From contig NZ_MOBR01000019.1 of the NCBI RefSeq assembly GCF_003732705.1, positions 1-64,000 on the forward strand: a stretch of DNA of 64,000 nucleotides, given 5' to 3'. Origin of the DNA: Pseudomonas frederiksbergensis (GTDB lineage: Bacteria > Pseudomonadota > Gammaproteobacteria > Pseudomonadales > Pseudomonadaceae). The position numbers and the translations under genes are program-made. Shown piece after piece: positions 25,390-34,721 of the stretch; position 1 is the stretch's first letter, and each line of letters starts with the position of its first letter. The notes under the pieces were generated by a model. It ran no database searches. It saw only the letters and a list, made by a program, of their open reading frames with translations, and was not told the origin of the DNA.

Positions 25390-28300
25390 TCAAAACGGCT
25401 TGTCCAGGGTGATCTTCGGTTCTTTCCATGGCCCTTTGACGGTGTATTTGACGCTGGCAAAACGTGCCACGCGGTCGCCAATCAGTTTGTCGATCAGGAA
25501 CAGCGCGCCACCAATGGCTGGCGCGCCGACGATCAGCGCGGCAATCGGCAGGTTGTTGGTCAATGGCAAGGTCACCAGCAACTTGGCATCGACCTGATCG
25601 CCGACCAGGTCCAGGGTGCCATTGAGTTCAAGGTTGCTCGACGGGCCGGTCAACAGGATCGGCTCGCGAGTCACGTATACCCCGTTGCTCGCCACCAGCA
25701 GGCCTTTGACCCGGTCGTAACTCAAGCCTTTGCCAAACAGGTCGGAGAAGTCCAACCGCAGGCGGCGGCCGATGGAGTTGAAGTTGAGCAGGCCAAACAC
25801 CCGCAACGCCTGGGCACTGCCCTCGACTTCGACAAACTGACCTTTATTGAGCGAGGCATCGAGGCTACCGGAGAAGCGCTTGGTGGCCAGCCACGCCGGC
25901 GAACCGGGCCAGCGACCATCGACGTCCATATGAAACTCTTCACTGGTGACGCTCGGCGCAAAGCCCCAGCCTTTGAGCACATCGGCGAGGTTTTTGCCGC
26001 TGATCCGGCCCTTGTACCAACTGTTGGTCGCGCCCGGCGTCCCTTCCCAACCACCGCTGCCCTGCAACAGAATGCCCTTGAGGCCCATGTCCAGGGTATT
26101 GAGGGCGATGCCCTTGGCGGTCGGACGGACTTTCAGTGACCAGCCGCCCACCAGGTCAGCGCCCTGGAACAGCTGATTGATGGTGATATCCAGTGCCGGG
26201 ATTTTCGTCGGGTCCACGGAAACCAACGGGTCTGGCGAGTTTTCGTCGGCCAGCACCGTCGGATCGGGCGCCGGCAAACGCACGTATTGCAGATTGATCG
26301 CAATCGGCGCGGCTTTCGCGTCGGGGATGTTCACGTTGCCCTTGGCCTGCTGACTGTCGAGCTGCAAGGCCCAGAGCGACGGCTTGCGGGTCAGTTGCAC
26401 CGACGCCTGATCCAGGGTCGTACCGAAACCGCTGAGCTTGTCGACTTTGAAATCCGCGCCGCTGAGCAGTTGCTTGGCACTGCCGCCCGGATCCTGGCCG
26501 GCGTACTTGTCCAGCAGATCTTTCCACGGGCCGACATCCAGTTCCGACAGCACACCGCTGACGCGCAGGCCTTTGTTCGCCGGCAGCACGGCATTGCCGC
26601 CGCCGAGGAACAATTCGCCGCGACCGTCGGCAAAATTGCCGGGAGGCGCCGCGAAAGTGAAGTTCGCCAGGTCACCATACGTGACCCAATAACGCCGCTC
26701 CGGCCCTTGCAGGGACATGCGGAACACCGTGTCACGGCCCACATCGGCAGACATACCGAACGGCGCCGGCAAATCGATGGCGACGCCTTTGAGGTTGGAA
26801 CTGACGATCAACTGACTGTCGGCGCCATTGAGGTTCAACTGCAACTGATAAGGGACGACCCCGGATACCGGCAACGGCTGGGTTACGTTCAGCCAGTCCG
26901 TGAGTTTCTTGACCTCGACCTGACCGGAAGCGGCGACCCGGGTATCGAGCTTGCCCGGACTGCCATCGGCGAAAATCTGCGCGGTCACCGGTTTGTCGAA
27001 CGCCTTCGCGGTGATGTTCTGCCCGCTCAAGCCCTTGCTGCTGTCGAAACGGAAATCGCCCTTGAGCTGAGTCAGCTCCAAGGTCGGTTCGGCCAGTTTC
27101 AGCCGGGCTTTATTGGTCTTGAAGTCGACGAGAATCTTCGGCAGGTCGCCTTTGGCCAGCGGGATGTCCAGATTGAGTTTGCCCTGCAAATCGCCCTCGC
27201 CTTCCCAACCGGCGAAGGTGTCGGCGGTGCCGATGGGGGCTTGCTGCAGAATCTTCAGGCCATCACCCAAACCGCCGGCAAACCCGCCATCAAGGAACAT
27301 GTGGACGTTTTGCCCGGCTGGCACGTGCGGAATATTGACGTAGACATCGCTGACCTGGGTGTCGAGCAGTTGGCCCTTGCTGGCCAGAATCCGCACACCG
27401 CTGTCTTCAATAAACACGTCACCACTGACCTTGCTGACATGCGGCCAGCCCGGCTGGAACGCCAGTTCGGCGTCGTGCACCTTGAAGAACAGGCTGATGC
27501 TGCGAGCGGCGTCTTCGGCGCCATGATTCAGCGAGCCCTGGTACTGAAAGAATCCCTGGTCCACCGCGCCTTTGAGATTCGCCGTACGCAGCCATTCGTC
27601 CAGCGCCGGGCTGAGCACCGTCGGCAGGTACTTGGCGGTGTATTTGCCATCGCCGTCTACCAGGCCGACCCGTAGGTCCATGTAGTCTTCCTGAGTGTGG
27701 TCGAAATGCAGGCGAATCAGGAAGTCGCCGGCAATCTTGCCCTCTTCGCCCAGCACCTTCAGGTACGGCGCGATCAGGGTGAAGCCTTCTTTATCGAGCT
27801 TCCAGGTCAGACGGGCGTTGGCCTGAATGTACTGCCATGGCTTGGCGAAAATCGGGTCCAGGTGCAAGGAAAAATCCTTGCTGTCCATGCGCAACTCACC
27901 GTGACCGAGGTCGCCGCTGATGCTGCCGCTGACATTCCGCGCCGCCGGTGCGCCGTGATAGGCGTCGAAGCCGACCCGTTCCAGGTTGGCGGCAAAACTG
28001 AATTTAGTGTCGTCGGTGGCATTGGGCCGCAAGTCGATCAGCACGTTGCGTAATGCACCGGTGACCTTGAGTTTTTCGACTGCCGTGGCAACGCCTTCAG
28101 GCAACGGCCCCAACGCATTGAGCAGCGGTGTGAGCGGAGTCAGGTCCAGACGATCGGCTTGCAGGTGCCAGAGTTCTTCGGCCTTGTCGGTGGCAACGTT
28201 TTGCTTGAGTTGCAGACGGGTCTCCCAGCGCGTGTCGCCAAAGTTCATCGACAAGGAATCAAGGGTTACCAGGGCACCTTCGTCGCTACGCTGGAAGTAA

Positions 28301-29193
28301 GCGTTGAGCGCCAGATTGTTGATCTGGATCGGCTTGCGTTCGGCGTAGGCACCTTTCAGTTGCGGGGCGTTCAGTCGTATTGCAACGCTTTGCACAGCGC
28401 CATTGCCCCAGTTCAGCCACAGCTCACCACCGGCCTTGATCTCGGAGAAATTCCATTGCCGGGTCAGGCGCCCAGGCAGCCATTTCGACCAATCGCTTTG
28501 CGGCAGGCTCAGATAAGCCTCCGCCGCCCCGTCCTTCCAAGCGCTGGCACGCACGCGGGTGCGCAAGCTCATGGCGACCGGTTGACCATCAGGCAGGGTC
28601 AGGCGTGCGTCGAGTCGCTGACGGGAGGCGCCGGTTTTCAGATTCAGGCCGACGTAGGTCAGCGTCAGCGGCGCATGGTCCAGCGGCTGCAAGGTGATCT
28701 GGCTGTCGAGGACCGACAGCTGTTCGACCATCTGCATGCGATTGAGCAGTTGCTCCGGATCCAGCGGCTGGTCCTGCTGCACCGGCAGACCTTCCAGCGC
28801 CCATTGGCCGTCCTCGCCTTCCTTGAGGCTGATCTTCAGGCCATTGAGTTCCAGGTGAGCGATGCGCACTTGCCGGGCCAACAGGCTGGCCCAAAGGTCT
28901 GGCACCACCCGCACGTTATCCAGGCGCAGGGCATTGGTGCCCGCGCCGACCGTCACGTCGTGGGCCAGCAGGATCGGCGCAAAACCGCTCCAGTTGCCTT
29001 CCAGCCTGCCGATTTGCAGGGGCATGCCCAAGGCGTCACTGGCTTTGGTCTCGATGTCTGCGCGGTATTCGGCCACCAGCGGCGTCAGTTCCCGACCGAG
29101 GCTGACGTACAACGCCATCAGCACCAGAGCCAACGCACACAGGCCCAGTCCCCAGCGGGTCAGTGCGGCCAAAATGCGTGTCAGACGGTCCAT
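25390..29193 (-). CDS. yhdP: AsmA-like transporter protein YhdP
   Basis: A very long (1267 aa) periplasmic protein anchored by one N-terminal helix (residues about 11-32, LTRWGLGLCALALVLMALYVSLG). It belongs to the TIGR02099/DUF3971 AsmA-like family, which forms elongated bridges implicated in inner-to-outer membrane phospholipid transport with TamB and YdbH. The C-terminal AsmA-like part (FDLFGKGLSYDRVKGLLVASNG, LDLVGDQVDAKLLVTLPL) is recognisable. The start at 29193 (MDRLTRILAALTRWG) is preferred over an upstream start 21 bp earlier. It lies between rng and the amidase gene. Confidence 0.93.
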   Translation of the reverse strand: MDRLTRILAALTRWGLGLCALALVLMALYVSLGRELTPLVAEYRADIETKASDALGMPLQIGRLEGNWSGFAPILLAHDVTVGAGTNALRLDNVRVVPDLWASLLARQVRIAHLELNGLKISLKEGEDGQWALEGLPVQQDQPLDPEQLLNRMQMVEQLSVLDSQITLQPLDHAPLTLTYVGLNLKTGASRQRLDARLTLPDGQPVAMSLRTRVRASAWKDGAAEAYLSLPQSDWSKWLPGRLTRQWNFSEIKAGGELWLNWGNGAVQSVAIRLNAPQLKGAYAERKPIQINNLALNAYFQRSDEGALVTLDSLSMNFGDTRWETRLQLKQNVATDKAEELWHLQADRLDLTPLTPLLNALGPLPEGVATAVEKLKVTGALRNVLIDLRPNATDDTKFSFAANLERVGFDAYHGAPAARNVSGSISGDLGHGELRMDSKDFSLHLDPIFAKPWQYIQANARLTWKLDKEGFTLIAPYLKVLGEEGKIAGDFLIRLHFDHTQEDYMDLRVGLVDGDGKYTAKYLPTVLSPALDEWLRTANLKGAVDQGFFQYQGSLNHGAEDAARSISLFFKVHDAELAFQPGWPHVSKVSGDVFIEDSGVRILASKGQLLDTQVSDVYVNIPHVPAGQNVHMFLDGGFAGGLGDGLKILQQAPIGTADTFAGWEGEGDLQGKLNLDIPLAKGDLPKILVDFKTNKARLKLAEPTLELTQLKGDFRFDSSKGLSGQNITAKAFDKPVTAQIFADGSPGKLDTRVAASGQVEVKKLTDWLNVTQPLPVSGVVPYQLQLNLNGADSQLIVSSNLKGVAIDLPAPFGMSADVGRDTVFRMSLQGPERRYWVTYGDLANFTFAAPPGNFADGRGELFLGGGNAVLPANKGLRVSGVLSELDVGPWKDLLDKYAGQDPGGSAKQLLSGADFKVDKLSGFGTTLDQASVQLTRKPSLWALQLDSQQAKGNVNIPDAKAAPIAINLQYVRLPAPDPTVLADENSPDPLVSVDPTKIPALDITINQLFQGADLVGGWSLKVRPTAKGIALNTLDMGLKGILLQGSGGWEGTPGATNSWYKGRISGKNLADVLKGWGFAPSVTSEEFHMDVDGRWPGSPAWLATKRFSGSLDASLNKGQFVEVEGSAQALRVFGLLNFNSIGRRLRLDFSDLFGKGLSYDRVKGLLVASNGVYVTREPILLTGPSSNLELNGTLDLVGDQVDAKLLVTLPLTNNLPIAALIVGAPAIGGALFLIDKLIGDRVARFASVKYTVKGPWKEPKITLDKPF

Positions 29194-29268
29194 GTCAGTT
29201 GGCTCCCATGGCAAAAATACTGCAAAAAGCTGAGGCCAGCCGTTCTAGTCGCGGTGAAACCTGGAGAT

Positions 29269-30726
29269 TCAGAGCAGCACCACGTCGTATTGTTCCTGGG
29301 AATACATGGTTTCGACCTGGAACCGGATGGTGCGACCGATAAACCCTTCCAGTTCGGCAACGTTGCCCGACTCTTCATCGAGCAAACGATCGACCACTTT
29401 CTGATTTGCCAATACACGATAGCCTTCGGCCTGATAAGCGCGGGCTTCGCGAAGGATCTCGCGGAAAATTTCGTAGCACACCGTTTCCGGGGTCTTGAGC
29501 TTGCCGCGCCCCTGGCAGCTGCTGCACGGTTCGCACAGCACCTGTTCGAGACTTTCGCGGGTGCGCTTGCGGGTCATCTGCACCAGGCCCAACTCGGTGA
29601 TGCCGATGATGTTGGTCTTGGCGTGATCGCGTTCCAGTTGCTTCTCAAGGGTGCGCAATACCTGACGCTGGTGCTCTTCGTCTTCCATGTCGATGAAGTC
29701 GATGATGATGATCCCGCCGAGGTTGCGCAGGCGCAGTTGGCGGGCAATGGCGGTGGCGGCTTCGAGGTTGGTCTTGAAAATGGTTTCTTCAAGATTGCGA
29801 TGACCGACGAACGCCCCGGTGTTGACGTCGATGGTGCTCATGGCCTCTGCCGGGTCCACCACCAGATAACCGCCGGACTTGAGCGGCACCTTGCGCTCCA
29901 GGGCTTTCTGGATCTCGTCTTCGACGCCGTACAGGTCGAAAATCGGCCGCTCGCCGGGGTAATGCTCGAGGCGATCAGCGATTTCCGGCATCAGCTCAGC
30001 GACGAACTGGGTGGTTTTCTGGAAGGTTTCCCGGGAGTCGATGCGGATCTTCTCGATCTTCGGGCTCACCAGGTCACGCAAGGTGCGCAGGGCCAGGCCG
30101 AGGTCTTCGTAGATCACGCTCGGCGCGCCGATGGTTTTGATCTGGGCGTTGATCTGGTCCCACAGACGGCGCAGGTAGCGGATGTCCATGAGGATTTCAT
30201 CGGCGCCAGCGCCTTCGGCAGCGGTACGCAGAATGAAGCCGCCGGCCTCTTTGATGCCTTCTTTGGCCACGCAGTCGGTGACCACTTGCTTGAGCCGTTC
30301 GCGCTCGGCTTCGTCTTCGATCTTCAGGGAAATCCCGACGTGAGCCGTGCGCGGCATGTACACCAGATAGCGCGACGGAATCGACAATTGCGTGGTCAGG
30401 CGTGCGCCTTTGGAGCCGATCGGGTCCTTGGTGACTTGCACCACCAGGCTCTGGCCTTCGTGCACCAGACTGCTGATGCTTTCCACTGCGGGGCCTTCAC
30501 GCAGGGAGATTTCCGAAGCGTGAATGAACGCAGCACGGTCCAGGCCGATGTCGACGAAAGCCGCCTGCATGCCCGGCAAGACCCGCACGACTTTGCCTTT
30601 ATAAATGTTGCCGACGATCCCGCGCTTTTGCGTGCGCTCGACGTGAACTTCTTGCAGGACACCGTTTTCAACCACCGCCACGCGCGATTCCATCGGCGTG
30701 ATGTTGATCAGGATCTCTTCACTCAT
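29269..30726 (-). CDS. rng: Ribonuclease G
   Basis: An endoribonuclease of the RNase E/G family (485 aa) that matures the 16S rRNA 5' end and takes part in mRNA decay. The N-terminal S1 domain spans about 38-120 (GNIYKGKVVRVLPGMQAAFVDIG). Catalytic acids are in MSTIDVNTGAF (about 303) and GGIIIIDFIDM (about 345). The Zn-link CEPCSSCQGRGK (about 405) tetramerises the enzyme. The start MSEEILINITPMESRVAV at 30726 matches the family; an upstream start 27 bp earlier is less likely. It is between maf and yhdP. Confidence 0.96.
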   Translation of the reverse strand: MSEEILINITPMESRVAVVENGVLQEVHVERTQKRGIVGNIYKGKVVRVLPGMQAAFVDIGLDRAAFIHASEISLREGPAVESISSLVHEGQSLVVQVTKDPIGSKGARLTTQLSIPSRYLVYMPRTAHVGISLKIEDEAERERLKQVVTDCVAKEGIKEAGGFILRTAAEGAGADEILMDIRYLRRLWDQINAQIKTIGAPSVIYEDLGLALRTLRDLVSPKIEKIRIDSRETFQKTTQFVAELMPEIADRLEHYPGERPIFDLYGVEDEIQKALERKVPLKSGGYLVVDPAEAMSTIDVNTGAFVGHRNLEETIFKTNLEAATAIARQLRLRNLGGIIIIDFIDMEDEEHQRQVLRTLEKQLERDHAKTNIIGITELGLVQMTRKRTRESLEQVLCEPCSSCQGRGKLKTPETVCYEIFREILREARAYQAEGYRVLANQKVVDRLLDEESGNVAELEGFIGRTIRFQVETMYSQEQYDVVLL

Positions 30727-30783
30727 GGCAGGGTCTCGTTCAGGCATGTTCACGATAATGGCCGCATCTTGTCAGTACGACGC

Positions 30784-31380
30784 TTAGCGCGCGTTAAGGG
30801 TTTGCCAACAGGGTATGCCGAAATGGCCGAGCAGTTCTGCGCTTTCGCACAACGGCAATCCGACCACCGCCGAATAGCTGCCATCGAGGCCGGCGACAAA
30901 CACTGCGCCCAACCCTTGAATGCCATAGCCGCCGGCCTTGTCCCGAGGTTCGCCGCTGGCCCAGTAGGCCGCCGCTTCCTCACGATCGATGTTGCGAAAA
31001 CGTACAAGGCTGCGCACCACCCGCGACTCGCAACGCTCGCCGTCGAGCACGGCAATGGCTGTCAGGACTTCGTGTTCACATCCCGACAACATCATAAGCA
31101 TGGCGCAAGCGTCGGCTTCGTCCACTGGCTTGCCGAGAATTTTCCCGTCCAGCACCACGGCGGTGTCGGCGCCCAATACGCAAAATGCTGTGTCGGATAC
31201 GACCGTACGGCGCCCGGCCTCAGCCTTGCCGCGCGCCAGACGCTCGACATAGGCCGATGGGGTTTCGTTGTGCAAAGGGGTTTCATCGATGTCCGCACTG
31301 ATGGCGGAGAACGGCACGCCGATCTGCGTGAGCAGTTCACGTCGACGCGGCGAGCCTGAGGCGAGGTACAACTGCGTCAT
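30784..31380 (-). CDS. maf: Maf-family nucleoside triphosphate pyrophosphatase
   Basis: A 198-aa house-cleaning pyrophosphatase; the YhdE-type subfamily acts on dTTP and UTP. It has SGSPRRRELL (residues about 8-17) and the catalytic GADTAVVLDGKILGKP segment (about 70-85). The long open frame upstream (to 31491) is not used because MTQLYLASGSPRR is the family start. It sits between mreD and rng, the standard order. Confidence 0.94.
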   Translation of the reverse strand: MTQLYLASGSPRRRELLTQIGVPFSAISADIDETPLHNETPSAYVERLARGKAEAGRRTVVSDTAFCVLGADTAVVLDGKILGKPVDEADACAMLMMLSGCEHEVLTAIAVLDGERCESRVVRSLVRFRNIDREEAAAYWASGEPRDKAGGYGIQGLGAVFVAGLDGSYSAVVGLPLCESAELLGHFGIPCWQTLNAR

Positions 31381-31423
31381 CAAGACATCTCCCTTGTCCA
31401 GTGCGGGCACATGCCTGACCGAA

Positions 31424-31915
31424 TTAATTGATTTTGTAGCGCCGACGCAGACCACGCAAACCGAAGCTGATCCACGGCCAGAGCAACGCACTCACCAGCG
31501 CTGGCAGCACCAGCGCCAGGGTTGGCTGGCGGTTGCCGGTCAGAGCGCTGAGCCACAGCTGGACCAGTTGGGCGAGGCCGAAGATCACCAGGATCACCAG
31601 GCACTGTTGCCACATCGGGAACATTCGCAGGCGCTGTTGCAACGCCAGCACCAGATAGGTGATGAGCGTCAGGATCAACGCGTTCTGGCCAAGCAAGGTG
31701 CCATAAAGCACGTCTTCGGCCAGCCCCAGGCAAAACGCGGTGACCATGCCGACGGTTTGCGGCAAGGCCAGCGCCCAGAATGCCAGCAGCAAGGCCAGCC
31801 ACAGGGGGCGCAGAATTTCCATGAATTGCGGCAACGGCGAAACGCTGAGCAGCAGGCCGATGGCGAAGGTCAGCCAGACGATCCAGCCGTTTCGGGATGA
31901 AGTAGCACCCGCCAT
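31424..31915 (-). CDS. mreD: Rod shape-determining protein MreD
   Basis: A small polytopic inner-membrane protein (163 aa, about five hydrophobic segments) of the elongasome that works with MreC, MreB and RodZ to position lateral wall synthesis. The hydrophobic pattern and the C-terminal WPWISFGLRGLRRRYKIN are typical. Its ATG shares a base with the mreC stop codon. Confidence 0.93.
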   Translation of the reverse strand: MAGATSSRNGWIVWLTFAIGLLLSVSPLPQFMEILRPLWLALLLAFWALALPQTVGMVTAFCLGLAEDVLYGTLLGQNALILTLITYLVLALQQRLRMFPMWQQCLVILVIFGLAQLVQLWLSALTGNRQPTLALVLPALVSALLWPWISFGLRGLRRRYKIN

Positions 31916-33027
31916 TATTCTCTTCCCCCAGTGGTAGCCGGTGCAGAGACAGGCGGTTTGGCAGCGGGTTTCGCGGCAGTCGGCTTGGTCACAGGCTTGG
32001 CCAGATGGGTCGTTGCCGCAGGCTTGGCCGGTGTCGTTGCCGCAGGCGTAGCAGCGGCTGGTGCTGCGGCTGGTGCAGCAACGGCCGGCGTCGGCACGAC
32101 CGCAGGAATCGGTTTCGGCACAGTGGCCGGAATGATCGGCCCACCGCCGTGCTGATCCAAAGCTTCCTGGGCCTGGGCGGCGTCGTTGGCGCGTTCTTCG
32201 GCGGTGCGGCCATCGCTGAACACCAGCAACAGATAACGGCTGCGATTCAACGCAGCGGTCGGCACGGCGCGGACGATGGCAAACGGCTGGCCGGAATCGT
32301 GGATCACTTCCTTGACTGTCGCCACCGGGTAACCCGCCGGGAAACGCTGGCCGAGGCCGGAGCTGACCAGCAGATCGCCTTCCTTGATGTCGGCGGTGTC
32401 GGCGACGTGACGCAATTCCAGACGTTCCGGGTTACCGGTGCCGCTGGCAATCGCCCGCAGACCGTTGCGATTCACTTGCACGGGAATGCTGTGGGTGGTG
32501 TCGGTCAGCAACAAAACACGGGAGGTGTAAGGCATCAACTCGACCACCTGGCCCATCAGGCCACGGGCATCGAGCACCGGCTGACCGAGGATCACACCGT
32601 CGCGCTCACCTTTATTGATGATGATGCGATGGGTGAAGGGGTTGGGGTCCATGCCGATCAACTCGGCCACTTCGACCTTTTCGTTGACCAGTGCGGAGGA
32701 ATTGAGCAACTCGCGCAGCCGAACGTTCTGCTCGGTGAGGGCGGCAAGCTTTTGCATGCGACCCTGCAACAGCAGGTTTTCGGTCTTGAGTTTTTCGTTT
32801 TCGGCGACGAGCTCGGTACGGCTGCCGAATTGGCTGGCCACACCTTGCCATAGCCGCTGCGGCAGGTCGGTGATCCAGTAGGACTGCATCAGCACCAGCG
32901 ACATCTGGCTACGCACTGGCTTGAGCAGTGTGAAGCGGGCATCGACCACCATCAGCGCGACCGATAGCACGACCAGCACCAACAAGCGCACGCCCAGTGA
33001 GGGGCCCTTGGCGAAAAGCGGTTTAAT
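31915..33027 (-). CDS. mreC: Rod shape-determining protein MreC, with apparent ATT start codon
   Basis: A bitopic periplasmic protein that stabilises the elongasome. It has a transmembrane helix at about residues 14-32, a coiled coil at about 70-120 and a beta domain with GPSL-, GLGQRFPAGYPV- and SRYLLL-type motifs. The C-terminus is a long Ala/Pro-rich, disordered tail. From 32991 back to the upstream stop at 33061-33063 there is no ATG, GTG or TTG. An ATT at 33027-33025 has GGGAGGAG about 6 nt before it and yields MKPLFAKGPSLGVRL, which lines up with the E. coli start MKPIFSRGPSLQIRL (recalled). The GTG at 32991 lacks a ribosome-binding site and would cut the conserved N-terminus. Length is 370 aa from ATT. 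Confidence 0.85.
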   Translation of the reverse strand: MKPLFAKGPSLGVRLLVLVVLSVALMVVDARFTLLKPVRSQMSLVLMQSYWITDLPQRLWQGVASQFGSRTELVAENEKLKTENLLLQGRMQKLAALTEQNVRLRELLNSSALVNEKVEVAELIGMDPNPFTHRIIINKGERDGVILGQPVLDARGLMGQVVELMPYTSRVLLLTDTTHSIPVQVNRNGLRAIASGTGNPERLELRHVADTADIKEGDLLVSSGLGQRFPAGYPVATVKEVIHDSGQPFAIVRAVPTAALNRSRYLLLVFSDGRTAEERANDAAQAQEALDQHGGGPIIPATVPKPIPAVVPTPAVAAPAAAPAAATPAATTPAKPAATTHLAKPVTKPTAAKPAAKPPVSAPATTGGRE

Positions 33028-33168
33028 AAGCCGCTCCTCCCAGGCAAATGTTCTCTTTATTCATACGGCATCAAACCGGCCTGGATGCAGACTGACAGAA
33101 GATAAACGCAACAGGCAGCACTGCAAAGTGCTGCCTGCGCGCTCACAGCATAGATGCATCGGGCGAGA

Positions 33169-34206
33169 TCACTCGCTCGACAGCAGGTCCATGGTGTGTT
33201 TATCCATCATTTCCAGGGCACGGCCACCGCCGCGAGCCACACAGGTCAGCGGATCTTCGGCAACGATCACCGGCAGACCGGTTTCCTGGGCCAGCAACTT
33301 GTCGAGGTCGCGCAGCAAGGCGCCACCACCGGTCAGTACCAGGCCACGCTCGGCGATATCGGAAGCCAGTTCCGGCGGCGATTGCTCCAGGGCACTTTTT
33401 ACAGCCTGAACGATGGTGGCCAGGGACTCTTGCAGAGCTTCCAGCACTTCATTGGAGTTCAGGGTGAATGCGCGTGGAACGCCTTCAGCCAGGTTACGGC
33501 CACGAACGTCGACTTCGCGAACTTCGCCGCCCGGGTAGGCGGTACCGATTTCCTGCTTGATGCGCTCGGCGGTGGATTCGCCGATCAGGCTGCCGTAGTT
33601 GCGACGCACGTAGGTGATGATCGCTTCGTCGAAGCGGTCGCCGCCAACCCGTACGGATTCGGCGTAGACCACACCGTTCAGGGAGATCAGCGCGATTTCG
33701 GTGGTACCGCCACCGATATCGACAACCATCGAACCGCGTGCTTCTTCAACCGGCAGGCCGGCACCGATCGCAGCAGCCATTGGCTCTTCGATCAGGAACA
33801 CTTCACGGGCACCGGCGCCAAGGGCCGATTCACGGATGGCACGACGCTCCACCTGGGTGGATTTGCATGGAACGCAGATCAGCACACGAGGGCTAGGCTG
33901 CAGGAAGCTGTTTTCGTGAACCTTGTTGATAAAGTACTGCAGCATCTTTTCGCAAACGCTGAAGTCGGCAATGACGCCGTCCTTCATCGGACGAATGGCA
34001 GCAATGTTGCCCGGCGTACGACCGAGCATGCGCTTGGCCTCGGTGCCGACAGCAACGACACTTTTCTGGTTACCGTGTGTCCGAATAGCCACAACGGAGG
34101 GCTCATTCAGGACGATTCCGCGCTCGCGCACGTAAATAAGGGTGTTGGCAGTGCCCAGGTCAATGGAAAGATCGCTGGAAAACATGCCACGCAGTTTCTT
34201 GAACAT
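33169..34206 (-). CDS. mreB: Rod shape-determining protein MreB
   Basis: An actin-like cytoskeletal ATPase (345 aa) that organises lateral cell-wall synthesis. Phosphate 1 is DLGTANTLIYV (about 17-27), phosphate 2 MVVDIGGGTTEIA (about 164-176) and the adenosine motif LTGGGALL (about 295). It is the first gene of mreBCD and is divergent from gatC. The 211-bp gap (34207-34417) must hold promoters for both directions; no clear hexamers were identified in it. Confidence 0.98.
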   Translation of the reverse strand: MFKKLRGMFSSDLSIDLGTANTLIYVRERGIVLNEPSVVAIRTHGNQKSVVAVGTEAKRMLGRTPGNIAAIRPMKDGVIADFSVCEKMLQYFINKVHENSFLQPSPRVLICVPCKSTQVERRAIRESALGAGAREVFLIEEPMAAAIGAGLPVEEARGSMVVDIGGGTTEIALISLNGVVYAESVRVGGDRFDEAIITYVRRNYGSLIGESTAERIKQEIGTAYPGGEVREVDVRGRNLAEGVPRAFTLNSNEVLEALQESLATIVQAVKSALEQSPPELASDIAERGLVLTGGGALLRDLDKLLAQETGLPVIVAEDPLTCVARGGGRALEMMDKHTMDLLSSE

Positions 34207-34417
34207 GGGAAAGGGACCCTAGGCAACGCGTGGGTAAAAAAGTGCGGCAAACTCTAACAACGACAGGGATTTTGGGCAAGGCGCCAATATGTTAAATTGG
34301 CCGCTTTTCTGTGCACCAACCCCCTCAATCGCGGCCTTATGACCGTAGAAATGCGGTAGTGTTCCGACAATCTAACACACGGACGCCGTCCGTTCTGTTT
34401 TCCACTGGAGAATCGCA

Positions 34418-34705
34418 ATGACGCTTGAACGCTCCGACGTGGAAAAAATCGCACATCTGGCCTGCCTTGGCCTGAATGATGCCGATCTTCCACATATCAC
34501 TTCGGCCCTGAACAGCATTCTCGGGCTGGTCGACGAAATGCAGGCGGTCAATACCGACGGTATCGAGCCGCTGGCCCACCCGCTGGAAGCCAGCCAGCGC
34601 CTGCGTGCCGACGTCGTGACCGAGACCAATCATCGCGAGGCCTATCAGTCCATCGCACCAGCGGTCGAAAACGGCCTGTACCTGGTTCCGAAAGTCATCG
34701 ACTAA
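34418..34705 (+). CDS. gatC: Glutamyl-tRNA(Gln) amidotransferase subunit C
   Basis: The small (95 aa) helical scaffold of GatCAB, which converts Glu-tRNA(Gln), and often Asp-tRNA(Asn), to the amidated form. The family pattern VEKIAHLACLGLNDAD at the N-terminus and DVVTETNHREAYQSIAPAVENGLYLVPKVI at the C-terminus are clear. GGAGA precedes the ATG. It is followed by gatA after 16 bp. Confidence 0.96.
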   Translation: MTLERSDVEKIAHLACLGLNDADLPHITSALNSILGLVDEMQAVNTDGIEPLAHPLEASQRLRADVVTETNHREAYQSIAPAVENGLYLVPKVID

Positions 34706-34721
34706 AGGGAAAGAGCCTGCA

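Noticed and set aside
28159..31359. Open frame of 1066 codons on the plus strand
   Set aside because: It lies antisense to yhdP, rng and maf, all of which have clear family motifs. The translation is His/Gln/Asp-rich with no domain, as expected of a high-GC shadow frame.
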